From Bacteroidaceae bacterium (lineage in GTDB: Bacteria > Bacteroidota > Bacteroidia > Bacteroidales > Bacteroidaceae), in assembly GCA_017619335.1 (NCBI GenBank), contig JAFZSP010000091.1:93454-157453 (forward strand): 64,000 nt of DNA. The letters run 5' to 3'. How positions within the stretch are numbered: position 1 is the first letter of the stretch; each line of letters opens with the position of its first letter. Positions 52,069-59,614 of the stretch are shown here, piece by piece. The translations under genes and the position numbers were made by a program. The notes beneath the pieces were generated by a model. It was not told the origin of the DNA. It was given only the letters and a program-made list of their open reading frames with translations, and did no database searches.

Positions 52069-53337
52069 ATGGAACTGAAACGAGTCGTAGTAACGGGACT
52101 CGGAGCCGTCACACCCCTTGGCAACAGCGCCGAGGAGACTTGGAAGAATATGCTCAACGGTGTCAGCGGTGCCGCTCCCATCACCCATTTCAATACCGAG
52201 AAGTTCAAGACACAGTTCGCCTGTGAGGTCAAGGACTTCAAACCCGAGGACTTTGGTCTCGACCGCAAGGAGGCCCGCAAGATGGATCTCTATTGCCAGT
52301 TTGCCATTGCCGCTGCCACACAGGCTATTGCAGACAGCGCCCTGAATCTGGAGACGGTCAACAAGAACCGCGTGGGTGTCATCTATGGTGTGGGCATCGG
52401 AGGTATCAAGACCTTCCAGGACGAGGTGGAAGCCTTCGGTCGCACCGGCGAGGAGCTGGGCCCCAAATTCAGCCCCTTCTTCATTCCCAAGATGATTTCC
52501 GACATCGCTGCCGGACACATCAGCATCATGTATGGCTTCCATGGACCCAACTATGTGACCACCTCTGCCTGTGCCTCCAGCACCAACGCCCTGGCCGACG
52601 CCTTCAACCTCATCCGTCTGGGCAAGGCCGACGTCATCGTCAGCGGAGGTGCCGAAGCTGCCATCACCACTGGTGGTGTGGGCGGTTTCAACGCCATGAA
52701 GGCCCTCTCCACACGCAATGATGATCCCCAGCACGCCAGCCGCCCCTTCAGCGCCAGCCGTGACGGATTCATCATGGCCGAGGGTGCCGGATGCCTCATC
52801 CTGGAGGAACTGGAGCACGCCAAGGCACGCGGAGCCAAGATCTATGCAGAGTTCGCAGGCGAAGGCATGAGTGCCGACGCCCACCACATCACCGCCTCTC
52901 ACCCCGAGGGACTCGGTGCCAAGTTGGTGATGCAGAACGCCCTGGACGATGCTGGAATGAAGCCCGAAGACATCGATTACATCAATGTTCACGGAACATC
53001 CACACACGTGGGTGACATCTCTGAGGCAAAGGCCATCAAGGACGTCTTCGGTGAACACGCCTACAAGCTCAACATCTCCTCCACCAAATCCATGACCGGT
53101 CACCTGCTGGGTGCCGCCGGCGCTGTGGAGGCACTGGCCAGCGTGCTGGCAGTGAAGAACGATATCGTGCCGCCCACCATCAATCACGAGGAGGACGACC
53201 GTGATGAGGAAATCGACTATGCGCTGAACTTCACGTTCAATACAGCCCAGAAGCGTACCGTGCGGGCTGCGCTGAGCAACACCTTCGGCTTCGGCGGACA
53301 CAACGCGTGTGTCATCTTCAAGAAGTACGAGGACTAA
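52069..53337 (+). CDS. fabF: Beta-ketoacyl-ACP synthase II
   Basis: The 422-residue condensing enzyme has the catalytic Cys168 in VTTSACASSTNAL, His in NVHGTSTHVGD and His in KSMTGHLLGAAG, and the terminal FGFGGHNACVIF. It elongates acyl-ACP with malonyl-ACP. It lies 106 nt after acpP, with a hairpin between, and three bases before rnc. Confidence 0.97.
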   Translation: MELKRVVVTGLGAVTPLGNSAEETWKNMLNGVSGAAPITHFNTEKFKTQFACEVKDFKPEDFGLDRKEARKMDLYCQFAIAAATQAIADSALNLETVNKNRVGVIYGVGIGGIKTFQDEVEAFGRTGEELGPKFSPFFIPKMISDIAAGHISIMYGFHGPNYVTTSACASSTNALADAFNLIRLGKADVIVSGGAEAAITTGGVGGFNAMKALSTRNDDPQHASRPFSASRDGFIMAEGAGCLILEELEHAKARGAKIYAEFAGEGMSADAHHITASHPEGLGAKLVMQNALDDAGMKPEDIDYINVHGTSTHVGDISEAKAIKDVFGEHAYKLNISSTKSMTGHLLGAAGAVEALASVLAVKNDIVPPTINHEEDDRDEEIDYALNFTFNTAQKRTVRAALSNTFGFGGHNACVIFKKYED

Positions 53338-53340
53338 ACC

Positions 53341-54156
53341 GTGTTCCTGAAAGCAAACTTCATAGACCGCATAAAGCTCCCCTTCCGAAAGGACAGGGAG
53401 CTTTATGCCGCTTTCTATGACATCCTCGGGTTCTACCCCCGACACATCAAGTATTACAAGCAGGCACTGGCCCATAGATCCACAGCCGTGCGGAACCGCA
53501 AGGGTGAGCCGCAGCACAACGAACGCCTTGAATTTCTGGGAGATGCCATCCTTGAGGGCATCGTCAGTGACATCATCTATCACCGCTTCAAGGGACAGCG
53601 TGAGGGCTTCCTCACCAACACCCGCAGCAAAATCGTTCAGCGTGACACGCTCAACAAACTGGCGCGGGAAACAGGGCTGGAACGACTGGTTCACACCAAC
53701 TACCAGAACTCCACCCACAACAGCTATACCGGCGGCAATGCCTTTGAGGCACTCATCGGAGCCATCTATCTGGACCGCGGATTTGATGCCTGCATGTTCT
53801 TCATGCGCAACAGAATCCTCGGCCATCTGCTGAATGTGGACACGGTGGCCACCAAGGAGGTCAACTTCAAGTCCAAACTCATCGAGTGGGCACAGAAGAA
53901 TCATTTTCAGCTGGAATTCAAGCTGGTGGAAGAACGCAAGGAGAACCAGTCCACACCCATTTTCATCACGCGTGCCGTCCTGGAAGGACTGGACGGCGAA
54001 ACAGGAAAAGGCTACAGCAAGAAAGAGAGTCATCAGGAAGCCGCCAAGGCTACACTGCGACTGCTGCGTGCCGACCGCCAGTTCACAGAAAGCATTTTCC
54101 AGGCCAAGAGCAACCGCACCGCTCAGGAAGAAGAGCCCACGGCACTCGTGCCTTAA
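53341..54156 (+). CDS. rnc: Ribonuclease III
   Basis: The 271-residue protein starts GTG. It has the RNase III signature NERLEFLGDAILEGIVSDIIY, then GNAFEALIGAIYLDRGFDAC, and a C-terminal double-stranded RNA-binding domain (FKSKLIEWAQKNHFQLEF, GKGYSKKESHQEAAKATLRLL). It processes rRNA and double-stranded RNA. It is the third gene of acpP-fabF-rnc. Confidence 0.95.
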   Translation: MFLKANFIDRIKLPFRKDRELYAAFYDILGFYPRHIKYYKQALAHRSTAVRNRKGEPQHNERLEFLGDAILEGIVSDIIYHRFKGQREGFLTNTRSKIVQRDTLNKLARETGLERLVHTNYQNSTHNSYTGGNAFEALIGAIYLDRGFDACMFFMRNRILGHLLNVDTVATKEVNFKSKLIEWAQKNHFQLEFKLVEERKENQSTPIFITRAVLEGLDGETGKGYSKKESHQEAAKATLRLLRADRQFTESIFQAKSNRTAQEEEPTALVP

Positions 54157-54162
54157 TATATT

Positions 54163-55668
54163 ATGAGTCTCACGTCTATCATAAGTCCCATCTTTGTACC
54201 CCGTTACAAGAAGCTGTCCGCCTACGACACCAATGCCAAGGCGTTGCAGTTGAGTGTGTTGCGGCGATTGTTATCTTCGGCCAAGGACACGGAATGGGGA
54301 CATCATCATGCCTTCGAGACCATTGACAGCTACGAGGCTTTCGCCGCTGCCTGCCCCGTGAATACCTACGAGGATCTGAAGGCAGACATCGATCGCATGC
54401 GTCACGGCGAACGGGACATTCTCTGGCCGGGACGCGTGAAATGGTATGCCAAGTCCAGCGGCACCACTAATGACAAGAGTAAGTTCATCCCGGTTTCGCC
54501 ACAGGGACTGAAAGACACACATTATGCCGGAGGCACAGACACCGTCGTCTGGTTTCTTCACAACAACCCCAAGAGCCAGGTGCTTAACCGCCGGGCACTC
54601 ATCCTGGGCGGCTCACACGCTCCCAACTACAACCTGCCGGGTTCACTTGTGGGCGACCTGAGTGCCATCCTCATAGAAAACATCAACCCGCTGGTCAACC
54701 TCATACGCATTCCCAAGAAGAGCACAGCCCTGCTGCCAGACTTCGAAATCAAGCGGGATCGCATCGCCCGTGAAGCGCTTCATAAAGATGTGGGCAGCCT
54801 CAGTGGTGTTCCCTCCTGGATGCTGTCGGTACTGCATCGGGTGCTGGAACTCTCTGGGAAAGAAACCATTAGTGAGGTGTGGCCCAACTTGGAAGTCTTC
54901 TATCACGGTGGCGTAGCCTTCACGCCCTATCGCGAGCAGTACCGCCGCCTCATCCCGCACGCTTCCATGCAATACATGGAGACCTACAATGCCAGCGAGG
55001 GTTTCTTTGGCATCCAGAACGACCCCACAGACCCGTCGCTGATGCTGATGGTGGACTATGGTGTCTTCTATGAGTTCATCCCCATGGACGAGCTGGAAAA
55101 GGAACATCCCGCTGTGGTGCCTTTGTGGGGCGTGGAGACAGGACGGAACTACGCTATGGTGATTTCCACCAGCAGCGGACTCTGGCGTTATATGATTGGT
55201 GACACCGTGCGCTTCACCAGTACCGACCCCTACAAGTTCATCATCACTGGTCGCACGAAATTCTTTATCAATGCCTTCGGTGAGGAACTCATCGTGGATA
55301 ATGCCGAGCGTGGCTTGCAGGAAGCTTGCAAGGCCACAGGTGCAGAGGTGCTGGAGTACACTGCCGCACCCGTCTTCATGAATCAGGACGGACAGTGCCG
55401 CCACCAGTGGCTCATCGAATTCTCCCGTCAACCCAGTGACTTGAAAGCTTTTACAGAGAAGCTGGACTTGGCATTGCAGAGTATCAATTCCGACTATGAG
55501 GCCAAGCGTTACAAGAATATCACCCTCCAGCAATTGGAGATTATTCCTGCCCGTCCGGGTCTCTTTGTGGACTGGCTGCGGAACCAAGGCAAGTTGGGGG
55601 GACAGCATAAGATTCCGCGTTTGAGCAACAATCGTGAGTATATTGAGCAAATGCTGAAACTGAATTAA
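54163..55668 (+). CDS. GH3-family adenylating enzyme
   Basis: The 501-residue protein has the GH3 fold of the firefly-luciferase superfamily: KWYAKSSGTTNDKSKFIPVS (ATP-binding P-loop), ASEGFFGIQNDP, GLWRYMIGDTVRFTS, ITGRTKFFINAFGEEL. Plant members conjugate amino acids to auxin or jasmonate; the bacterial substrate is unknown, though acyl-acid adenylation is expected. It is six bases downstream of rnc, so it is probably transcribed with the fatty acid genes. The stop codon lies at the edge of a palindromic element. Confidence 0.9.
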   Translation: MSLTSIISPIFVPRYKKLSAYDTNAKALQLSVLRRLLSSAKDTEWGHHHAFETIDSYEAFAAACPVNTYEDLKADIDRMRHGERDILWPGRVKWYAKSSGTTNDKSKFIPVSPQGLKDTHYAGGTDTVVWFLHNNPKSQVLNRRALILGGSHAPNYNLPGSLVGDLSAILIENINPLVNLIRIPKKSTALLPDFEIKRDRIAREALHKDVGSLSGVPSWMLSVLHRVLELSGKETISEVWPNLEVFYHGGVAFTPYREQYRRLIPHASMQYMETYNASEGFFGIQNDPTDPSLMLMVDYGVFYEFIPMDELEKEHPAVVPLWGVETGRNYAMVISTSSGLWRYMIGDTVRFTSTDPYKFIITGRTKFFINAFGEELIVDNAERGLQEACKATGAEVLEYTAAPVFMNQDGQCRHQWLIEFSRQPSDLKAFTEKLDLALQSINSDYEAKRYKNITLQQLEIIPARPGLFVDWLRNQGKLGGQHKIPRLSNNREYIEQMLKLN

Positions 55669-55801
55669 AAGCCTCACCCCCTACCCCCTCTCCGATTGGA
55701 GAGGGGAGTATATACTAAAAGGAAATGAAGGAGAATTGCCATCAACAGTCACAGGTAAATACTCCCCTCTCCAACCGGAGAGGGGTCGGGGGTGAGGCTT
55801 T
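55668..55801. repeat. Paired palindromic (REPIN-like) element
   Basis: Two ~48-nt arms (55668-55715 and 55754-55801) are near reverse complements from AAAGCCTCACCCCC to its complement. Each contains a hairpin (CCCCTCTCC...GGAGAGGGG). The ~38-nt loop carries the ATG of the next gene, so the right arm is translated as NTPLSNRRGVGGEAL. Confidence 0.92.
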
Positions 55802-57746
55802 GTTTCTCTTTATCATTGTCTTCCTATTTATTTGCGCCTGTGCCAATATCGGTCAGCCTGATGGAGGTCCCTATGATGAGAGGCCCCCGCAGGTGCTGGC
55901 TGCGATGCCGGCCAACCAGGCTGTGAATGCAGACAAGAAGAAGATTGCCATCCTCTTTGACGAGTACATCAAGATTGAGAACGCCAGTGAGAAGGTCGTC
56001 GTCTCTCCGCCACAGGAGGAGACACCCAATGTGAGGGCTGCTGGCAAACGCATCCGCATCGACCTCTTCGACTCGCTGCGCGCCAATACCACCTATACGG
56101 TGGATTTCTCGGACGCCATCGTGGACAATAATGAGGGCAACCCCATGGGTAACTTCACCTATTCCTTCTCCACGGGTCCCACCATCGATACGATGGAAGT
56201 ATCTGGCTACGTGCTCAATGCTGCCGACCTGGAACCCATCAAGGGTATCCTCGTGGGACTCTATGAAGTCAACCCGGACAGCCTGGTCCCAGACAGCACC
56301 TTCCGCACCCGGGCCTTTGACAGAGTCAGCCGCACCAACGGTCGAGGACATTTCATCATCAAGGGCGTCTCGGCCGACAAGACCTATCGCGCCTTCGCAC
56401 TGAAAGACATGGACAATAACTTCCGTTTCAGCCAGAAGAGCGAGCAGCTGGCCTTTGACAGCCTTCTCTTCCGAGCCAGCTGCCGCCCGGACATCAGACT
56501 GGACACCCTCTGGCGGGATTCCACGCATTATGACAGTATCCATCCTGTCCGCTACACCCATTTCTTCCCGGATGACATCGTGCTGCGAGCCTTCTTGGAA
56601 GAGGGACAGGACCGTCATCTGCTCAAGACACAGCGCGATGTGCCGGAGAAGTTCACCGTCTTCTTCACAGCGCCGGCAGACAGCCTCCCCATCATCAGCG
56701 GTATCAACTTCCAGGGCGACGGAGGATTCATCCTGGAACCCTCCGAGAAACTCGACACCATCACCTACTGGATTCCAGACACCACCATCGCCTATAACGA
56801 CACCCTCATCTTTGATTTCACCTATTTAGACACCGACACGCTGGGCCAGCTCGTCTGGAAGACCGACTCTGCCCAGGAACTGGTGCCCAAGACCACAAGG
56901 GCCAAACAGCTGAAAGAGCTGGCAGAAAAGACTGAGGAGTGGGAGAAGGAACAGAAGAAGAAAAGCAAGAAGAACCCGAACTACCAGCCTGGGCCGAATC
57001 CCCATCTGACGACGTTCCTCACGGTGGAGTGCAAACCCTCGGGAAGCATTGACCCCAACCAGTTCCCGGTGCTCACCTTCTCCGAACCCGCCACGCTGCC
57101 CGACACTTCCCACATCCACTTCCGCCAGAAGGTGGATTCGCTCTGGGAGGACAGACCCTTTGAACTGCTGCCTGTGGAGGGGTCGCCGCGCAAAGCTCAG
57201 CTCTTTGTGGAGTGGGAGTTGGGAGAGCAGTATGCCTTGGAGATAGACAGTGCCACCATCAGTGGCGCGCTCGGACACAGCAATGCCTCTTACCGTCAGG
57301 AGTTTAAGGTGCGCAAAGAAGAAGAATACGGTGCGCTCTTCATTCAGATTGTCAGTCCGGACACAGGCTTTGTGGTGCAACTCCTGAACAGCTCCGACAA
57401 GCCTGTGCGCACAGAAAAAGCTGATGCCAAAGGCCGCGCCGACTTCTACTACCTCAAGCCCGCAGATTATTACCTCCGCTGCTTCATCGACCGCAATGAT
57501 GACGGCCTCTGGACCACAGGAGATTATGACAGCGGCACGTCTCCCGAGGAGACATTCTATTTCCCCAAACCGCTCACTGTCAAGGCACAGTGGGAAGTGG
57601 AACAGTCCTGGGAAGTGCGTGGCATCCCGATGATGAAACAGAAGCCGGAGAAGATCACCAAGCAGAAACCGGACAAGGAGAAGAAAGTCAAGGAAAAGAA
57701 CAAGGAGCGCGAGGCTTCCATGCGGCGGGCTGGCAACCGCAAATAA
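55725..57746 (+). CDS. Ig-like (SbsA-type) lipoprotein with repeat-derived N-terminus
   Basis: The 673-residue product has a hydrophobic segment and lipobox-like FLFIIVFLFICAC, then a bacterial Ig-like domain (~45-150: PPQVLAAMPANQAVNADKKK, YTVDFSDAIVDNNEGN, FTYSFSTGP), further beta domains and a Lys/Glu-rich C-terminal tail. Relatives are surface lipoproteins of Bacteroidetes. The first ~32 residues are encoded by the palindromic element. A TTG at the end of the repeat (MFLFIIVFLF) is an alternative start but would lack a basic n-region. Confidence 0.75.
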   Translation: MKENCHQQSQVNTPLSNRRGVGGEALFLFIIVFLFICACANIGQPDGGPYDERPPQVLAAMPANQAVNADKKKIAILFDEYIKIENASEKVVVSPPQEETPNVRAAGKRIRIDLFDSLRANTTYTVDFSDAIVDNNEGNPMGNFTYSFSTGPTIDTMEVSGYVLNAADLEPIKGILVGLYEVNPDSLVPDSTFRTRAFDRVSRTNGRGHFIIKGVSADKTYRAFALKDMDNNFRFSQKSEQLAFDSLLFRASCRPDIRLDTLWRDSTHYDSIHPVRYTHFFPDDIVLRAFLEEGQDRHLLKTQRDVPEKFTVFFTAPADSLPIISGINFQGDGGFILEPSEKLDTITYWIPDTTIAYNDTLIFDFTYLDTDTLGQLVWKTDSAQELVPKTTRAKQLKELAEKTEEWEKEQKKKSKKNPNYQPGPNPHLTTFLTVECKPSGSIDPNQFPVLTFSEPATLPDTSHIHFRQKVDSLWEDRPFELLPVEGSPRKAQLFVEWELGEQYALEIDSATISGALGHSNASYRQEFKVRKEEEYGALFIQIVSPDTGFVVQLLNSSDKPVRTEKADAKGRADFYYLKPADYYLRCFIDRNDDGLWTTGDYDSGTSPEETFYFPKPLTVKAQWEVEQSWEVRGIPMMKQKPEKITKQKPDKEKKVKEKNKEREASMRRAGNRK

Positions 57747-57800
57747 ACCTTTTGCCGCCTGGGTTGTCATAGGAGAAAACAACCAGACAATTGATCAATC

Positions 57801-58613
57801 ATGAGACGTTACATCCTTTCAGCCATACTGTGCCTGGCCGCCGTCTGTGCCGCCTTTGCACAATGCCCCCTGCAGAACACCGCTTTCAGCGCAGGAGAAA
57901 GCCTCAAGTACCAGCTCTTCTTCAACTGGAAATTCATCTGGATCAAGGCCGGAACCGCTGAGCTGGATATCTCTTCCAGCCGTTACAACGGCCAGGAGGC
58001 CTTCCGTTGCCACCTCATCACCCGCGGCAGCAAGCGCACAGACAAATACTTCTTCATGCGCGACACCCTCCTGGGATATGTCACACCCACGCTAGAACCA
58101 CTGTATTACCGCAAAGGCGCTTTCGAGGGCAAACGTTACACCGTGGACGAGGTCTGGTACAACTACGCCGGCGGGAAGACCCACCTCAAGCAACGCTTCC
58201 AGAACCGTTTCGGAGAGAAACGCGACACTGCCAACGTGGAGCCGGACTGCGTCTTCGATATGGTATCGATGCTGCTCCGTGCCCGCTCCTTCGACCCCAA
58301 AGACTACAAGGAAGGACAGCGCATCCACTTCCGCATGGCCGACGGCGACAACATCACCAACGAAGTCCTGGTCTATCGCGGACGCAAGAAGTTCACCACC
58401 GAGGACACCCACATCACCTACCAGTGCCTCGTCTTCTCCTTCGTGGAAATCGAAGGCAAGAAAGAAAAGGAAGTCCTCACATTCTACATCAGTGACGACG
58501 CCAACCACATCCCCGTCCGTCTGGACCTCTTCCTCAAGTTCGGCACCGCCAAAGCCTTCCTCACCACCGCCTCCGGACTCCGCAATCCACAGACCTCCAT
58601 CATCGACAAGTAA
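57801..58613 (+). CDS. DUF3108-family secreted protein
   Basis: The 270-residue protein has a signal peptide (MRRYILSAILCLAAVCAAFA), then the DUF3108 pattern: AFSAGESLKYQLFFNWKFIW, KAGTAELDIS, KGAFEGKRYTVDEVWYNYAGG, FDMVSMLLRARSFD, VRLDLFLKFGTAKAFL. Probably a periplasmic beta-structured protein of unknown role. It lies 54 nt after the Ig-like gene and may be co-transcribed. An 8-bp stem (GAACGTCC / GGACGTTC, 58648-58679) follows, without a U-tract. Confidence 0.82.
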   Translation: MRRYILSAILCLAAVCAAFAQCPLQNTAFSAGESLKYQLFFNWKFIWIKAGTAELDISSSRYNGQEAFRCHLITRGSKRTDKYFFMRDTLLGYVTPTLEPLYYRKGAFEGKRYTVDEVWYNYAGGKTHLKQRFQNRFGEKRDTANVEPDCVFDMVSMLLRARSFDPKDYKEGQRIHFRMADGDNITNEVLVYRGRKKFTTEDTHITYQCLVFSFVEIEGKKEKEVLTFYISDDANHIPVRLDLFLKFGTAKAFLTTASGLRNPQTSIIDK

Positions 58614-58716
58614 CAGCCCCCTTTCAGGAACGGCATACACAACAATCGAACGTCCCCCGCTTCACAGCAGAGGACGTTCATCGACAGTATAATGTCATTC
58701 TATGAGATAAAAAACG

Positions 58717-58789
58717 TCGGAAAGAGGCGACTCGAACGCCCGACCCCTACGTCCCGAACGTAGTGCGCTACCAACTGCGCTACTTTCCG
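58717..58789 (-). tRNA. tRNA-Pro (anticodon CGG)
   Basis: A cloverleaf folds on the minus strand: acceptor CGGAAAG/CTTTCCG, D-arm GCGC-AGTTGGTA-GCGC, anticodon stem CTACG/CGTAG with loop TTCGGGA, T-arm with TTCGAGT, discriminator A. The anticodon CGG reads CCG. No CCA is encoded. Confidence 0.93.
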
Positions 58790-58835
58790 ATCATGCTCAA
58801 CGTGGAAAAAGATGGTTTTCTCACGTTTGCGGGTG

Positions 58836-58843
58836 CAAAGGTA
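58836..58843 (-). promoter_or_regulatory. -7 box of tRNA-Pro
   Basis: TACCTTTG followed by CACCC on the minus strand, 47 nt before the mature 5' end. Confidence 0.5.
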
Positions 58844-58913
58844 CAACGTTTTTGTCATATACCGAAAGAAAAAGCACTTTTTTTTGCTTTTCAAGAAGTT
58901 TTTTACCGATTTT

Positions 58914-58945
58914 CTTGCAGGATTCAGGATTTTGCCGTACCTTTG
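58914..58945 (+). promoter_or_regulatory. Promoter of tRNA-Phe
   Basis: CTTG (58914-58917), 20 nt, TACCTTTG (58938-58945). The mature tRNA starts 59 nt later. Confidence 0.6.
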
Positions 58946-59004
58946 CACCCGCAAACGAGAGGAGCACTCCTTTCTCCGCCAGAAAAGAGCCTCTCGGAAG
59001 CAAT

Positions 59005-59077
59005 GGTGTCATAGCTCAGTTGGTAGAGCAAAGGACTGAAAATCCTTGTGTCCCCGGTTCGATTCCTGGTGACACCA
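59005..59077 (+). tRNA. tRNA-Phe (anticodon GAA)
   Basis: Acceptor GGTGTCA/TGACACC, D-arm GCTC-AGTTGGTA-GAGC, anticodon stem AAGGA/TCCTT with loop CTGAAAA, T-arm CCCGG-TTCGATT-CCTGG, discriminator A. No CCA is encoded. tRNA genes are frequent integration sites, and an accessory region begins just downstream. Confidence 0.96.
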
Positions 59078-59089
59078 CACCCAGAGACA

Positions 59090-59120
59090 AGCCTCATCCC
59101 CAGCGGATGGGGCTCTTTTT
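59090..59120 (+). terminator. Intrinsic terminator of tRNA-Phe
   Basis: The stem AGCC-T-CATCC / GGATG-G-GGCT is followed by five T. Confidence 0.85.
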
Positions 59121-59146
59121 GTAGTACCCTTTGACATTCTCTTAAT

Positions 59147-59572
59147 TTATGCTGTCCCATTTTTATCTGCAACACTGCAACGCTGCAACGCTGCACGTTT
59201 CCGTTTCTTGTTCACATTGATGGGTGTGGCATCGGGGAACGCTTGGCTGTAGGCGGCATCGAGGTCCCGGAGGCTCACGTGGCGGGGGCCGATGTGGAGG
59301 TGGGTGGCGACGATGGCTCGGAGCAGTTCGCGGTGCGGTCGGGGATAGCGCTTGGGTGGCGGGAGCTCGTCCCAACCGTAGAGTTGCTGGTCATCCACGA
59401 CGGCTCGGTGGCATACTTCCCAGATGAAGTCGTCGTTGGCCTCGTCGCCGAACCATGCTTGCAGGATGTTGCGGATGCAGAAGCGCTTGCAGAGGTCGCG
59501 GCAGAGGAGCCTTGTGCGCTCCAGCCGTAGCCAGAGACGCACAAAGCAGGCTTGGGTGTTGCTTAGTTCCAT
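59147..59572 (-). CDS. Hypothetical protein (141 aa)
   Basis: I do not recognise this protein. It is rich in Arg/Leu/Trp, mainly helical, with RLWLRLERTRLLCRDLCKRF at the start and a basic tail (NVNKKRKRAALQ). Its ATG lies inside a heptamer tract. The last codons are encoded by a short octamer repeat (TGCAACGC x3). It follows the primase-like gene by 31 nt in the same direction and may belong to that transcript; it could also be a non-functional remnant. Confidence 0.5.
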   Translation of the reverse strand: MELSNTQACFVRLWLRLERTRLLCRDLCKRFCIRNILQAWFGDEANDDFIWEVCHRAVVDDQQLYGWDELPPPKRYPRPHRELLRAIVATHLHIGPRHVSLRDLDAAYSQAFPDATPINVNKKRKRAALQRCSVADKNGTA

Positions 59573-59614
59573 GTTTCAAGTTCCATGTTTCAAGTTTCAA
59601 GATTCAGGATTTGG
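59566..59614. repeat. Seven heptamers GTTTCAA/GTTCCAT
   Basis: GTTCCAT, GTTTCAA, GTTCCAT, GTTTCAA, GTTTCAA, GATTCAG, GATTTGG. The tract supplies the stop codon of the primase-like gene (59604) and the start codon of the next gene (59572), both on the minus strand. Confidence 0.88.

Noticed and set aside
52042..54033. A 663-residue open frame antisense to fabF and rnc
   Set aside because: Both sense genes have full catalytic motifs; the antisense translation has none and crosses two genes.
59160..59195. Short TGCAACGC tandem tract as an attachment-site repeat
   Set aside because: It is a three-unit simple octamer at the end of a hypothetical gene and shows no similarity to the tRNA-Phe 3' end.
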